Shown here piece after piece: positions 8,081 through 17,233 of a DNA stretch of 64,000 nucleotides. Under the pieces are notes generated by a model. The model was not told the DNA's origin. It was given only the letters and a program-made list of their open reading frames with translations, and ran no database searches. Source of the DNA: Pseudomonas sp. BN417 (GTDB lineage Bacteria > Pseudomonadota > Gammaproteobacteria > Pseudomonadales > Pseudomonadaceae); the NCBI RefSeq assembly GCF_029871205.1, contig NZ_SSOJ01000069.1, positions 1 through 64,000 of the forward strand, read 5' to 3'. The first letter of the stretch is position 1; each line of letters begins with the position of its first letter. Position numbers and translations under genes: made by a program.

Positions 8081-8272
8081 GCTGGTGAAAAACTATCTGC
8101 GTTGCCGCTGCGTCGTTAAAAACAGACTCAAAATGCTCATTTACTACTCGTAAACTCCGCTTTTTCGTCTGTTTGACTCGCTGACGCTCGCCCTTCGGGC
8201 CAGCCTTCGGCTGTTACTCCCGTTGGTCGTTGTGCCTGGCAGCGACTGCCTCGCCAACGTTTTTCAACCAGC
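8081..8272. repeat. 192-bp MITE-like intergenic element with inverted termini
   Basis: The left end gctggtgaaaaac and the right end gtttttcaaccagc are inverted copies differing by a single inserted base. The interior is non-coding, with short internal palindromes such as gccagccttcggctg and an A/T-richer core around 8115-8170. The element fills most of the gap between the FtsN-like gene and the hslV promoter and ends 10 bp from the stop of the former. From memory, similar sequences occur between genes in other Pseudomonas genomes; no copy was recognised elsewhere in this window. No transposase is encoded. Confidence 0.65.
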
Positions 8273-8282
8273 TGCCGGCGGC

Positions 8283-9017
8283 TCAACGGCTCTGGCGCTG
8301 CTGTAACAGCAGGTTGCTGAAGCCGCTGCCGGCCAGTTGCTTCTGCGCCGAGGAGAGCTGCTCGCGATTGGCGAAGGGACCCACCAGCACGCGGTACCAG
8401 GTTTCTTCGCGGACGGTGCCGGATTCCACCTGGACGTTCTGCCCGAGCAGGATGATCTGCGCACGCACCTTGTCGGCGTCATCGCGCTTGCGGAAGGAGC
8501 CGGCCTGGAGGAAGAACTGGTTGGTGATCGGCGCCTTGGCCACCACCGGCGGCGGGGGCGGGGTCTCGCCATTGAGCGCGGCCTGCGCACGTGCGGCGTC
8601 GATCTTGGCAGCTTCCTCGGGGCTGACCGGCTTCTGCGCCGGCGGCTGGGCCGGGGCCTGCTTGGGCACGGCTTCGGGCGGCACTATGACCTCCGACTCC
8701 GGCAGCAGGGTATAGAAGTCGTACTTCGGCTTCACCGGCTCCTGGGGCGGCAGTGTGGGCGTGGGCGTGGGCCTGGCCTGGGCCTTGCCGCTGCTGCCGG
8801 CGCCACTGCTGGCGTTGCCGCTGGCATTGCCGGCAGAGGCCTGCTCGGGCTTGGTCCGGCGTACTTCGTCGCGGCCGGGCTCCAATGTGTTCAGGAACAT
8901 CACGAAGGCGCCTATGACCAGGCCCATGGCCAGCCAGACCCAGCCGGGGACGGGTTTGCGTGCGGGGGCCTGGTAGCGGCTGGCGCCGCGCTTGGGTGCC
9001 GGTTTCTTCTTCGCCAT
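8283..9017 (-). CDS. FtsN-like SPOR-domain cell-division protein
   Basis: A 244-residue bitopic inner-membrane protein: a basic cytoplasmic N-terminus, one membrane segment at about residues 25-44, a Pro/Ala-rich periplasmic linker, and a C-terminal SPOR domain (about 165-242, opening with FFLQAGSFRKRDDADKVRAQ). SPOR domains bind denuded septal peptidoglycan. The order priA-argS-this gene-hslVU parallels priA-cytR-ftsN-hslVU of E. coli, so this is very likely the pseudomonad FtsN. Its ATG lies 6 nt after the argS stop, which implies cotranscription. I leave the symbol blank because sequence similarity in the linker is not diagnostic. Confidence 0.85.
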   Translation of the reverse strand: MAKKKPAPKRGASRYQAPARKPVPGWVWLAMGLVIGAFVMFLNTLEPGRDEVRRTKPEQASAGNASGNASSGAGSSGKAQARPTPTPTLPPQEPVKPKYDFYTLLPESEVIVPPEAVPKQAPAQPPAQKPVSPEEAAKIDAARAQAALNGETPPPPPVVAKAPITNQFFLQAGSFRKRDDADKVRAQIILLGQNVQVESGTVREETWYRVLVGPFANREQLSSAQKQLAGSGFSNLLLQQRQSR

Positions 9018-9023
9018 AGTCCG

Positions 9024-10837
<1,814 letters not shown>

Positions 10838-10846
<9 letters not shown>

Positions 10847-10872
10847 GTTTTAAGCGGCAAGCTGCAAGCGCC
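10838..10872. repeat. Short CAAGC-rich repeat upstream of argS
   Basis: gcagcttcaagttttaagcg followed by gcaagctgcaagc contains two inverted agctt/aagct units related to the repeats at 6014-6078 and 62745-62826, but shorter. It overlaps the -35 of the argS promoter candidate. Confidence 0.45.
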
Positions 10873-10914
10873 GTGTCGCGCTATCGGTCGGGTTGGCTGC
10901 GGATCGGTGTTCGT

Positions 10915-13149
10915 TCAGAACAGGTCGATGGGGTCGATATCCAGCGACCAGCGCACCGTGCGGCCGCCGGGCAGTTGCTCCAGGGCCTGACTCCAGGGCG
11001 TCAGCAGGCGGTGCAGTGGCGCGCGGGCGTTGGCCTGCAACAACAACTGCGCGCGGAAGCGGCCGGCGCGGCGCTCCATGGGGGCCGGCACCGGGCCCAG
11101 CAACTCGACGTTGTTCAGACCCAGATCCGCCAGTTGCTGTTCGGCCTCGACGCAGGCGCTGTCGAGGAAATCCTCCGCCTGGCCGGGCTTGTGCGCTTCG
11201 GCACGCAGCAGCGCGAGGTGGGCGAAGGGGGGGAGACCGGCGGCGCGGCGCTCGCTGAGCGCCTGCTCGGCAAAGGCGAAGTAACCCTGTTCGGTGAGTT
11301 GCACCAGCAGCGGGTGTTCGGCCAGGTGGGTCTGGATGATCACCCGGCCCGGTTCTTCGGCGCGGCCGGCGCGACCGGCGACCTGGACGATGAGCTGGGC
11401 CATGCGCTCGCTGGCGCGGAAGTCGGCGGAGAACAGGCCGCCGTCGGCGTCGAGGATGGCCACCAGGGTCACCCTTGGGAAATGGTGCCCCTTGGCGAGC
11501 ATCTGGGTGCCGACCAGGATGCAGGGTTCGCCGCGCTGGATGGTGGCGAACAACTTGTCCATGGCGTCCTTGCGCGCGGTGCTGTCGCGGTCGATGCGCA
11601 AGACCTGCGTTTTGGGGAAGAGGATCGCCAGGCGTTCCTCGGCGCGCTCGGTGCCGGCGCCGACGGGGCGCAGGTCGACCCGCCCGCAATCGGGGCAGCA
11701 GGCCGGCTGGCGCTGGGTATGGCCGCAGTGGTGGCAACGCAGCTCGTTGAAGCGCTGGTGCAGGGTCATGCGCGCGTCGCAGCGCGGGCACTGGCTGATC
11801 CAGCCGCAGTCGTGGCACAGCAGGGTGGGCGCGAAGCCGCGGCGATTGAGGAACACCAGCACCTGCTGGCCGGCGGCCAGGGTCTGGGCGATGGCCTGTT
11901 GCAGCGGCATGGAGATGCCGGAGTCCAGCGGCAGGCTCTTGACGTCCAGGCGCAGGAAACGTGGTTGCTTGGCGCCACCGGCACGCTGGGTCAGGCGCAG
12001 CAGGCCATAGCGGCCGGCGTGGGCATTCTGCAGGCTTTCCAGGGACGGCGTGGCCGAGCCCAGCAGGATCGGGATGTTCTCCTGGCGGGCGCGCACCAGG
12101 GCCAGGTCGCGGGCGTGATAGCGCAGGCCTTCCTGCTGCTTATAGGAGGCATCGTGTTCCTCGTCGATGATGATCAGCCCGGGGTTCTTCAGCGGGGTGA
12201 ACAGTGCCGAACGGGTGCCGATGACGATGTCGGCCTCGCCATCGCGGGCGGCCAGCCAGGCGTCCAGGCGCTCGCGATCGTTCACCGCCGAGTGCAGCAG
12301 GGCGATCCGCGCGTTGAAGCGCCGCGAGAAGCGCTCCAGGGTCTGCGGGCCGAGGTTGATCTCGGGAATCAGCACCAGGGCCTGTTTGCCGGCCTCCAGG
12401 GTCTGGCGGATGAGCTGCAGGTAGACCTCGGTCTTGCCGCTGCCGGTGACCCCCGCCAACAGCAGGGCGTTGAAGCTGCCGAAGGAGGCGTGCACCGCAT
12501 CGAAGGCGGCGCGCTGTTCCGGGTTGAGCGGCAGTTCCGGCTGGGCCAGCAAGGGTCCGTGGCGTTCGCTGGAAGCGTGACGGCGCACTTCGACCCGCAC
12601 CAGGCCTTTCTTCAGCAGCAGGTCGAGGCTGTCCTTGTTCAGCTGCAGTTGGCCGAGCAGCTGGTGCGCGACGCCGTGGGGATGCTGGGCGAGGGTGGCC
12701 AGGGCCTGGCGCTGGCGCGGCGCGCGGGCCAGGCGCGGGTCGTCGAGGCTGGCGCCGGGAACGGCATGCCAGAAACGCTCCTGCCGCGACTCCGCCGGTT
12801 CGCCCTGGCGCAGCAGCACCGGTAGCGCCCAGCTCAGGGTGTCGCCCAGACTGTGCTGGTAGTACTGCGCGGTCCACAGGCACAGCTTGAACAGGGCGGG
12901 CGGCAGGGGCGGGCGGCTGTCCAGCAGTTCCAGGGCAGACTTGAGCTTGTCCGCCGGCACGTCGCTTCGTTCGGCCAGCTCCACCAGCACGCCGATGATC
13001 TCGCGACGGCCGAAGGGCACGCGCAGGCGCACGCCCGGCTGCAGGGCGGCACGTGGCACCCCGGCGGGCGCCCGATAGTCGAACAGGCGGCGCAGGGGCG
13101 AGGGCAGGGCGAGGCGCAGGATGGGGGCGTTCGAAGTGGCGTCGGGCAA
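10915..13149 (-). CDS. priA: Primosomal protein N', replication-restart helicase
   Basis: A 744-residue superfamily 2 helicase that reloads DnaB at stalled forks. Visible parts are an N-terminal DNA-binding region, Walker A GVTGSGKT (residues 233-240), a DEEH box ([13 protein letters not shown]), the zinc-binding cysteine cluster inserted in the second helicase domain ([13 protein letters not shown] and [17 protein letters not shown]), and the C-terminal domain ending in DIDPIDLF. The start is TTG at 13147-13149, with AAGGA 8 nt upstream; it is the only start that keeps the conserved [16 protein letters not shown]-terminus in a sensible frame. It is divergent from rpmE. Confidence 0.95.
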   Translation of the reverse strand: MPDATSNAPILRLALPSPLRRLFDYRAPAGVPRAALQPGVRLRVPFGRREIIGVLVELAERSDVPADKLKSALELLDSRPPLPPALFKLCLWTAQYYQHSLGDTLSWALPVLLRQGEPAESRQERFWHAVPGASLDDPRLARAPRQRQALATLAQHPHGVAHQLLGQLQLNKDSLDLLLKKGLVRVEVRRHASSERHGPLLAQPELPLNPEQRAAFDAVHASFGSFNALLLAGVTGSGKTEVYLQLIRQTLEAGKQALVLIPEINLGPQTLERFSRRFNARIALLHSAVNDRERLDAWLAARDGEADIVIGTRSALFTPLKNPGLIIIDEEHDASYKQQEGLRYHARDLALVRARQENIPILLGSATPSLESLQNAHAGRYGLLRLTQRAGGAKQPRFLRLDVKSLPLDSGISMPLQQAIAQTLAAGQQVLVFLNRRGFAPTLLCHDCGWISQCPRCDARMTLHQRFNELRCHHCGHTQRQPACCPDCGRVDLRPVGAGTERAEERLAILFPKTQVLRIDRDSTARKDAMDKLFATIQRGEPCILVGTQMLAKGHHFPRVTLVAILDADGGLFSADFRASERMAQLIVQVAGRAGRAEEPGRVIIQTHLAEHPLLVQLTEQGYFAFAEQALSERRAAGLPPFAHLALLRAEAHKPGQAEDFLDSACVEAEQQLADLGLNNVELLGPVPAPMERRAGRFRAQLLLQANARAPLHRLLTPWSQALEQLPGGRTVRWSLDIDPIDLF

Positions 13150-13218
13150 GCGGGCGGTCCTTTTCGAAGAGGCGCGATCTTAGCACGGCGCGGCACGACA
13201 GCCGGCGCGGCTGGCGGC

Positions 13219-13246
13219 TTGCAACGCCCCTTCACTCTGGTATCAT
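13219..13246 (+). promoter_or_regulatory. Candidate sigma70 promoter for rpmE
   Basis: TTGCAA (13219-13224) and TATCAT (13241-13246) are separated by 16 nt, about 70 nt upstream of the rpmE ATG, in the divergent priA-rpmE gap. Confidence 0.6.
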
Positions 13247-13316
13247 CCGCCGCCTGTTTCCGTGCGGTGCTCGACATAGGGTCGGGTGGCGGCACGCCAG
13301 ACCTGAGGATCATGCA

Positions 13317-13529
13317 ATGAAACCGGAAATCCATCCCGAATACGTCGCGATCGAAGCTACCTGCAGCTGCGGCAACGTCATCAAGACTCGCTCCACCCTC
13401 GGCAAGAACATCAGCCTCGACGTGTGCTCCGAGTGCCACCCGTTCTACACCGGCAAGCAGAAAGTGCTGGACACCGGCGGCCGTATCGATCGCTTCAAGC
13501 AGCGTTTCGGCGTGTTCGGCGCCAAGTAA
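13317..13529 (+). CDS. rpmE: 50S ribosomal protein L31 (zinc form)
   Basis: A 70-residue ribosomal protein of the large subunit, located at the inter-subunit bridge. Cys16, Cys18, Cys37 and Cys40 (CSC and CSEC) are the zinc ligands of the C+ type L31, so this is the zinc-requiring paralogue, usually replaced under zinc starvation by a C- form encoded elsewhere. The ATG at 13317-13319 follows TGAGGA at a good distance; the longer open frame upstream is not coding. A strong terminator hairpin follows, but it lies inside the next gene. Confidence 0.97.
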   Translation: MKPEIHPEYVAIEATCSCGNVIKTRSTLGKNISLDVCSECHPFYTGKQKVLDTGGRIDRFKQRFGVFGAK

Positions 13530-13555
13530 GGGCTCGAGCAGCCCGGGAAGGCCGA

Positions 13556-14356
13556 ATGGCCAAGTCCCCGCTGACGAAAAAGGCGCCTCTAGCAGGCGCC
13601 TTTTTCTTTTTTCTGGTCCTGGGTTTTCCTCTCCAGGCCGCCTGCCCGATCCCGGGCAAGCTTCCTACCTATAAAGTCAGACAGGTCGTCGATGGCGACA
13701 CGCTGCGGCTGGTCGATGGCCGAAGCGTTCGCCTGATCGGTCTGAACGCGCCAGAGATCGCTCGCAAGGGGCGGCGGGCAGAACCCTATGCCGAGGCAGC
13801 CCGCAAGCGTCTGCAGGAGTTGGTGCAGGCCAGTCAAGGGCAGGTGGGGCTGCGCCTCGGGCGCGAGTCGCAGGACCGCTATGGCCGTACCCTCGCGCAT
13901 CTCTATGACGACCGTGGCCGCAATCTGGAGGAGCGCCTGCTCGCCGAGGGGCTGGGCCTGCGCGTCATCATCGCGCCGAATGCCGCGCTCAGCGAATGCC
14001 ACGCCGTCGCCGAGCACGAAGCCAGGCGGGCCGGTCGCGGCCTGTGGCGGGGCGCGCCAGCGCAATCGCCCTGGCAGTTGCGGCAGTCCGGCTTCGCCTT
14101 GCTGCAGGGACGGGTGACCCGGGTCGAACGCAACCGCGGCGGGCTCTGGCTGCAGTTGGATGGGCCCGTGGTACTGCGCATCGAACCGAAGCGGCTGCGC
14201 CAGTTCGATAGCAAGTCCATGCAGGGACTGGTGGGGCGTCGGGTGGAGGCGCGGGGCTGGGTAATTGACCGCGCGCGCGCGGGCGGCGTAAAAACTGGGA
14301 AATCCCGCTGGATGCTTCCGCTCACTCATCACGCAATGCTCGAGGTGCTTCAATGA
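13556..14356 (+). CDS. Secreted/periplasmic thermonuclease-family (SNase) protein
   Basis: A 266-residue protein with a basic n-region (MAKSPLTKK), a hydrophobic h-region (AGAFFFFLVLGFPL) and likely cleavage after LQA, then a staphylococcal-nuclease-like domain at about residues 40-160. The family's active-site segments are visible: VVDGDTLRLVDG, VRLIGLNAPE and DRYGRTLAHLY. A C-terminal OB-like extension follows. It probably degrades nucleic acid in the periplasm or outside the cell. The ATG at 13556-13558 has GGAAGG just upstream. The rho-independent terminator of rpmE overlaps codons 8-19. The gene overlaps the next one by ATGA. Confidence 0.85.
   Translation: MAKSPLTKKAPLAGAFFFFLVLGFPLQAACPIPGKLPTYKVRQVVDGDTLRLVDGRSVRLIGLNAPEIARKGRRAEPYAEAARKRLQELVQASQGQVGLRLGRESQDRYGRTLAHLYDDRGRNLEERLLAEGLGLRVIIAPNAALSECHAVAEHEARRAGRGLWRGAPAQSPWQLRQSGFALLQGRVTRVERNRGGLWLQLDGPVVLRIEPKRLRQFDSKSMQGLVGRRVEARGWVIDRARAGGVKTGKSRWMLPLTHHAMLEVLQ
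13577..13612 (+). terminator. Rho-independent terminator of rpmE inside the nuclease coding sequence
   Basis: Positions 13577-13588 and 13594-13605 form a perfect 12-bp stem (GC core ggcgcct/aggcgcc, flanked by A and T tracts) with a 5-nt loop ctagc, followed by more T residues to 13612. It has all hallmarks of an intrinsic terminator and lies 48 bp after the rpmE stop, yet it encodes KKAPLAGAFFFF of the nuclease signal peptide. Confidence 0.85.
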
Positions 14357-15807
14357 AATGGCCCGCGCTCAGTCTGGCGCTGCTGCTGGCTTCATCCCTG
14401 TTGGTCGGTTGCGCGGTCAATCCGGCCACGGGGCGCACCAACTTCGTGATGATGAGCGAGCAGCAGGAGCTCGACCTGGGCCGCCGCTATAACCAGGAAA
14501 TCGCCAAGGAGAATCCGCGCTACGCCGACGAAAAGCTCCAGGCCTATGTCCAGCAGGTGGGGCAACGGGTCGCCGTGCATAGCCATCGCACTAACCTCAC
14601 CTACCACTTCACGGTGGTCGACTCGCCGGACATCAATGCCTTCGCCCTGCCGGGCGGCTACATCTATATCCATCGCGGCCTGCTCGCCTATCTCAACTCC
14701 GAAGCCGAGCTGGCGGCGGTGCTGGGGCATGAGGTGGGACATGTCACTGCGCGCCACAGCGTGCAGCAGCAGAGCCAGTCCACTGCGTGGAACATCCTCG
14801 GTCAGGCGGTCGCCATCGGCACCGGCGTCGGCGCCGCCGGCGACCTGACCAATGTGGTGGGTACCGCCTTCGTGCGCGGCTATGGCCGCGATATGGAGCT
14901 GGAGGCCGATGGCCTGGGCGCCCAGTATCTGGCGCGCAGCGGCTATGACCCGCAGGCGATGATCGAGGTAGTCAAGGTACTGAAGAACCAGGACGATTTC
15001 GCTCGCGACCAGGCGCGGAGCAAGGGACAGCCAGCGCCGCCTTCCGGCTATCACGGCGTATTCGATACCCACCCGGACAGCGACACCCGTCTGCAGCAGG
15101 TGGTCGGACCGGCCAAGGCCCTTGCCGGCGGCAGCCAGGTGGTCAACCGCGAGGTCTTCCTCGAGCATCTGGAGGGCCTGCCCTTCGGCGACTCGGCGGA
15201 AACCGGCGTGCGCCGTGGTCAGGATTTCTATCACACGGGGCTCGATTTCACCCTGCACTTCCCGGAGGGCTGGGGCTTGGTCAACCGCCCCGATGCGGTG
15301 ATCGCCCACAGCGCCGACCAGATGGCCTTCATCGCCATGTCCATGGATGGGCGCAAGCCGAGCGCGGCTCCTGCGGACTACTTGCGGCAGAAGGCCGGCG
15401 CCCAGCGCCTGGCCATGGAGGAGCCGCTGCAGCAGGCCGGCCTGCAAGGCGCAACGGCCGTGCTGCCGGGTAACCCGGCGCGGCGCGTGGCGGTGATCTA
15501 CAAGGACGACAAGGCTTACCTCTTCGTCGGCGCTATCCGTAGCCGGGCGTCCCTGGAAAGCGAGGACGGGAACTTCCTCGCGGTGATCAGGAGCTTCCGT
15601 CCGCTGAAGAAGGAAGAGCTGGCCCTGGCCCAGCCACTGCGCCTGCACCTGATCCAGGTGAAGGCCGGGCAGAGCATCGCCAGCCTGGCCCGGGACAGCA
15701 AGTTGCCGGGGTCGAAAGCTGATGTGGAAAATCGTATTCGATTACTGAATAATTTGTATCCAATCGACGAACCGAAGCCAGGGGATTGGCTTAAAGTCGT
15801 ACGCTAG
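14353..15807 (+). CDS. M48-family zinc metalloprotease lipoprotein
   Basis: A 484-residue lipoprotein: signal sequence with lipobox LVGC and lipidated Cys20, then an M48 peptidase domain with the zinc motif HEVGH (residues 126-130) and the third ligand Glu in DMELEADGLGAQYL. The C-terminal part (about 270-420) is a beta-rich region, and the last 60 residues resemble a LysM-like module (HLIQVKAGQSIASLARDSKL, ending PGDWLKVV). It resembles BepA/LoiP-type periplasmic proteases involved in outer-membrane quality control; the exact role is not known from sequence. It is translationally coupled to the nuclease gene by the overlap at 14353-14356. Confidence 0.85.
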   Translation: MKWPALSLALLLASSLLVGCAVNPATGRTNFVMMSEQQELDLGRRYNQEIAKENPRYADEKLQAYVQQVGQRVAVHSHRTNLTYHFTVVDSPDINAFALPGGYIYIHRGLLAYLNSEAELAAVLGHEVGHVTARHSVQQQSQSTAWNILGQAVAIGTGVGAAGDLTNVVGTAFVRGYGRDMELEADGLGAQYLARSGYDPQAMIEVVKVLKNQDDFARDQARSKGQPAPPSGYHGVFDTHPDSDTRLQQVVGPAKALAGGSQVVNREVFLEHLEGLPFGDSAETGVRRGQDFYHTGLDFTLHFPEGWGLVNRPDAVIAHSADQMAFIAMSMDGRKPSAAPADYLRQKAGAQRLAMEEPLQQAGLQGATAVLPGNPARRVAVIYKDDKAYLFVGAIRSRASLESEDGNFLAVIRSFRPLKKEELALAQPLRLHLIQVKAGQSIASLARDSKLPGSKADVENRIRLLNNLYPIDEPKPGDWLKVVR

Positions 15808-15836
15808 AGGGGTTGACGCGGGGTGACTGAACGGTC

Positions 15837-15865
15837 TTGTTAGCCCCCGACATCTTGCGTATGCT
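15837..15865 (+). promoter_or_regulatory. Candidate sigma70 promoter for the malic enzyme gene
   Basis: TTGTTA (15837-15842) and TATGCT (15860-15865) are 17 nt apart, about 42 nt before the start codon. Confidence 0.55.
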
Positions 15866-15906
15866 CGCCCGTCACGTCTGTCACAAGCAAAAGCGGAAAT
15901 GCCAAA

Positions 15907-17175
15907 ATGTCTGATCTGAAAACGGCCGCTCTCGAATACCATGCCCAACCCCGTCCCGGGAAACTCAGCGTCGAGCTGACCAAGCCGACCGCCACCGCCC
16001 GCGACCTGTCGCTGGCCTACAGCCCGGGCGTCGCCGAGCCGGTACGCGAAATCGCGCGTGATCCCGAGCTGGCCTTCAAGTACACCGGCAAGGGTAATCT
16101 GGTAGCGGTAATTTCCGACGGCACGGCAATCCTCGGTCTGGGCAACCTCGGCCCGCTGGCCTCCAAGCCGGTAATGGAAGGCAAGGGTGTTCTCTTCAAG
16201 CGGTTCGCTGGTATCGACGTGTTCGACATCGAGGTGGACGCTGAGAGCCCGCAGGCCTTCATCGACACCGTCAAGCGCATCTCCATCACCTTCGGCGGCA
16301 TCAACCTCGAAGACATCAAGGCCCCCGAGTGCTTCGAGATCGAGCGCACCCTGATCGAGCAGTGCGACATCCCGGTGTTCCACGATGACCAGCACGGTAC
16401 CGCCATCGTGACCGCTGCCGGCATGCTCAACGCCCTGGAAATCGCCGGCAAGAGCCTGGGCGAAGCCAGGATCGTCTGCCTGGGCGCCGGCGCCGCCGCC
16501 ATCTCCTGCATGAAGCTGCTGGTGAGCATGGGTGCCAAGGTCGAGAACATCTTCATGATCGACCGCAAGGGCGTGATCCATGCCGGCCGTGACGACCTGA
16601 ACCAGTACAAGGCGGTATTCGCTCACGAGACCGACAAGCGCACCCTGTCCGAAGCCCTGGACGACGCTGACGTATTCGTCGGCCTGTCCGGCGCCAACCT
16701 GCTGAGCCCGGAAGACCTGAAGCGCATGGCGCCCAACCCCATCGTCTTCGCGTGCTCCAATCCGGACCCGGAAATCAAGCCGGAACTGGCCCACGAGACC
16801 CGCAACGACGTGATCATGGCCACCGGTCGCTCCGACTACCCGAACCAGGTCAACAACGTGCTGGGCTTCCCCTTCATCTTCCGTGGTGCGCTGGACGTGC
16901 GCGCCACCCGTATCAACGAAGAGATGAAGATCGCCGCCGCCAACGCCCTGCGCGAACTGGCCAAGCTGCCGGTGCCGAAGGATGTTTGCGATGCCTACGG
17001 TGTGGCTTCCCTGGAATTCGGTCGTGAGTACATCATTCCGAAGCCCATGGACAAGCGCCTGATCACCGTCGTGTCCGATGCCGTGGCCAAGGCCGCCATC
17101 GAGTCCGGCGTGGCGACCCTGCCCTATCCGAAGCACTACCCGCTGACCTCGGTGGATGACGTGTTCAACGGCTAA
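15907..17175 (+). CDS. maeB: Malic enzyme (MaeB-like, without phosphotransacetylase domain)
   Basis: A 422-residue malate oxidoreductase that decarboxylates malate to pyruvate with reduction of NAD(P). The N-terminal malic domain carries YSPGVAEPVREI, GNLGPLASKPVMEGK and the metal-binding FHDDQHGTAIV segment; the C-terminal Rossmann domain has the LGAGAAAIS dinucleotide loop. It is the short form: the phosphate acetyltransferase-like C-terminus of E. coli MaeB is absent. Cofactor preference cannot be read with certainty, though the homologue of this locus is usually called NADP-type. It is a single-gene unit with its own promoter candidate and a strong terminator. Confidence 0.92.
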   Translation: MSDLKTAALEYHAQPRPGKLSVELTKPTATARDLSLAYSPGVAEPVREIARDPELAFKYTGKGNLVAVISDGTAILGLGNLGPLASKPVMEGKGVLFKRFAGIDVFDIEVDAESPQAFIDTVKRISITFGGINLEDIKAPECFEIERTLIEQCDIPVFHDDQHGTAIVTAAGMLNALEIAGKSLGEARIVCLGAGAAAISCMKLLVSMGAKVENIFMIDRKGVIHAGRDDLNQYKAVFAHETDKRTLSEALDDADVFVGLSGANLLSPEDLKRMAPNPIVFACSNPDPEIKPELAHETRNDVIMATGRSDYPNQVNNVLGFPFIFRGALDVRATRINEEMKIAAANALRELAKLPVPKDVCDAYGVASLEFGREYIIPKPMDKRLITVVSDAVAKAAIESGVATLPYPKHYPLTSVDDVFNG

Positions 17176-17182
17176 GTCGAGT

Positions 17183-17222
17183 CCCAATAAAAAGCCCCGC
17201 AATCGCGGGGCTTTTTATTGGG
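17183..17222. terminator. Bidirectional terminator between maeB and ponA
   Basis: Arms 17183-17200 and 17205-17222 are perfect 18-bp inverted repeats with a GC core (gccccgc/gcggggc) and a 4-nt loop (aatc). A and T tracts flank the core on both sides, so either transcript can terminate. It separates the convergent malic enzyme and ponA genes. Confidence 0.92.
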
Positions 17223-17233
17223 CGCCTGTTTCG

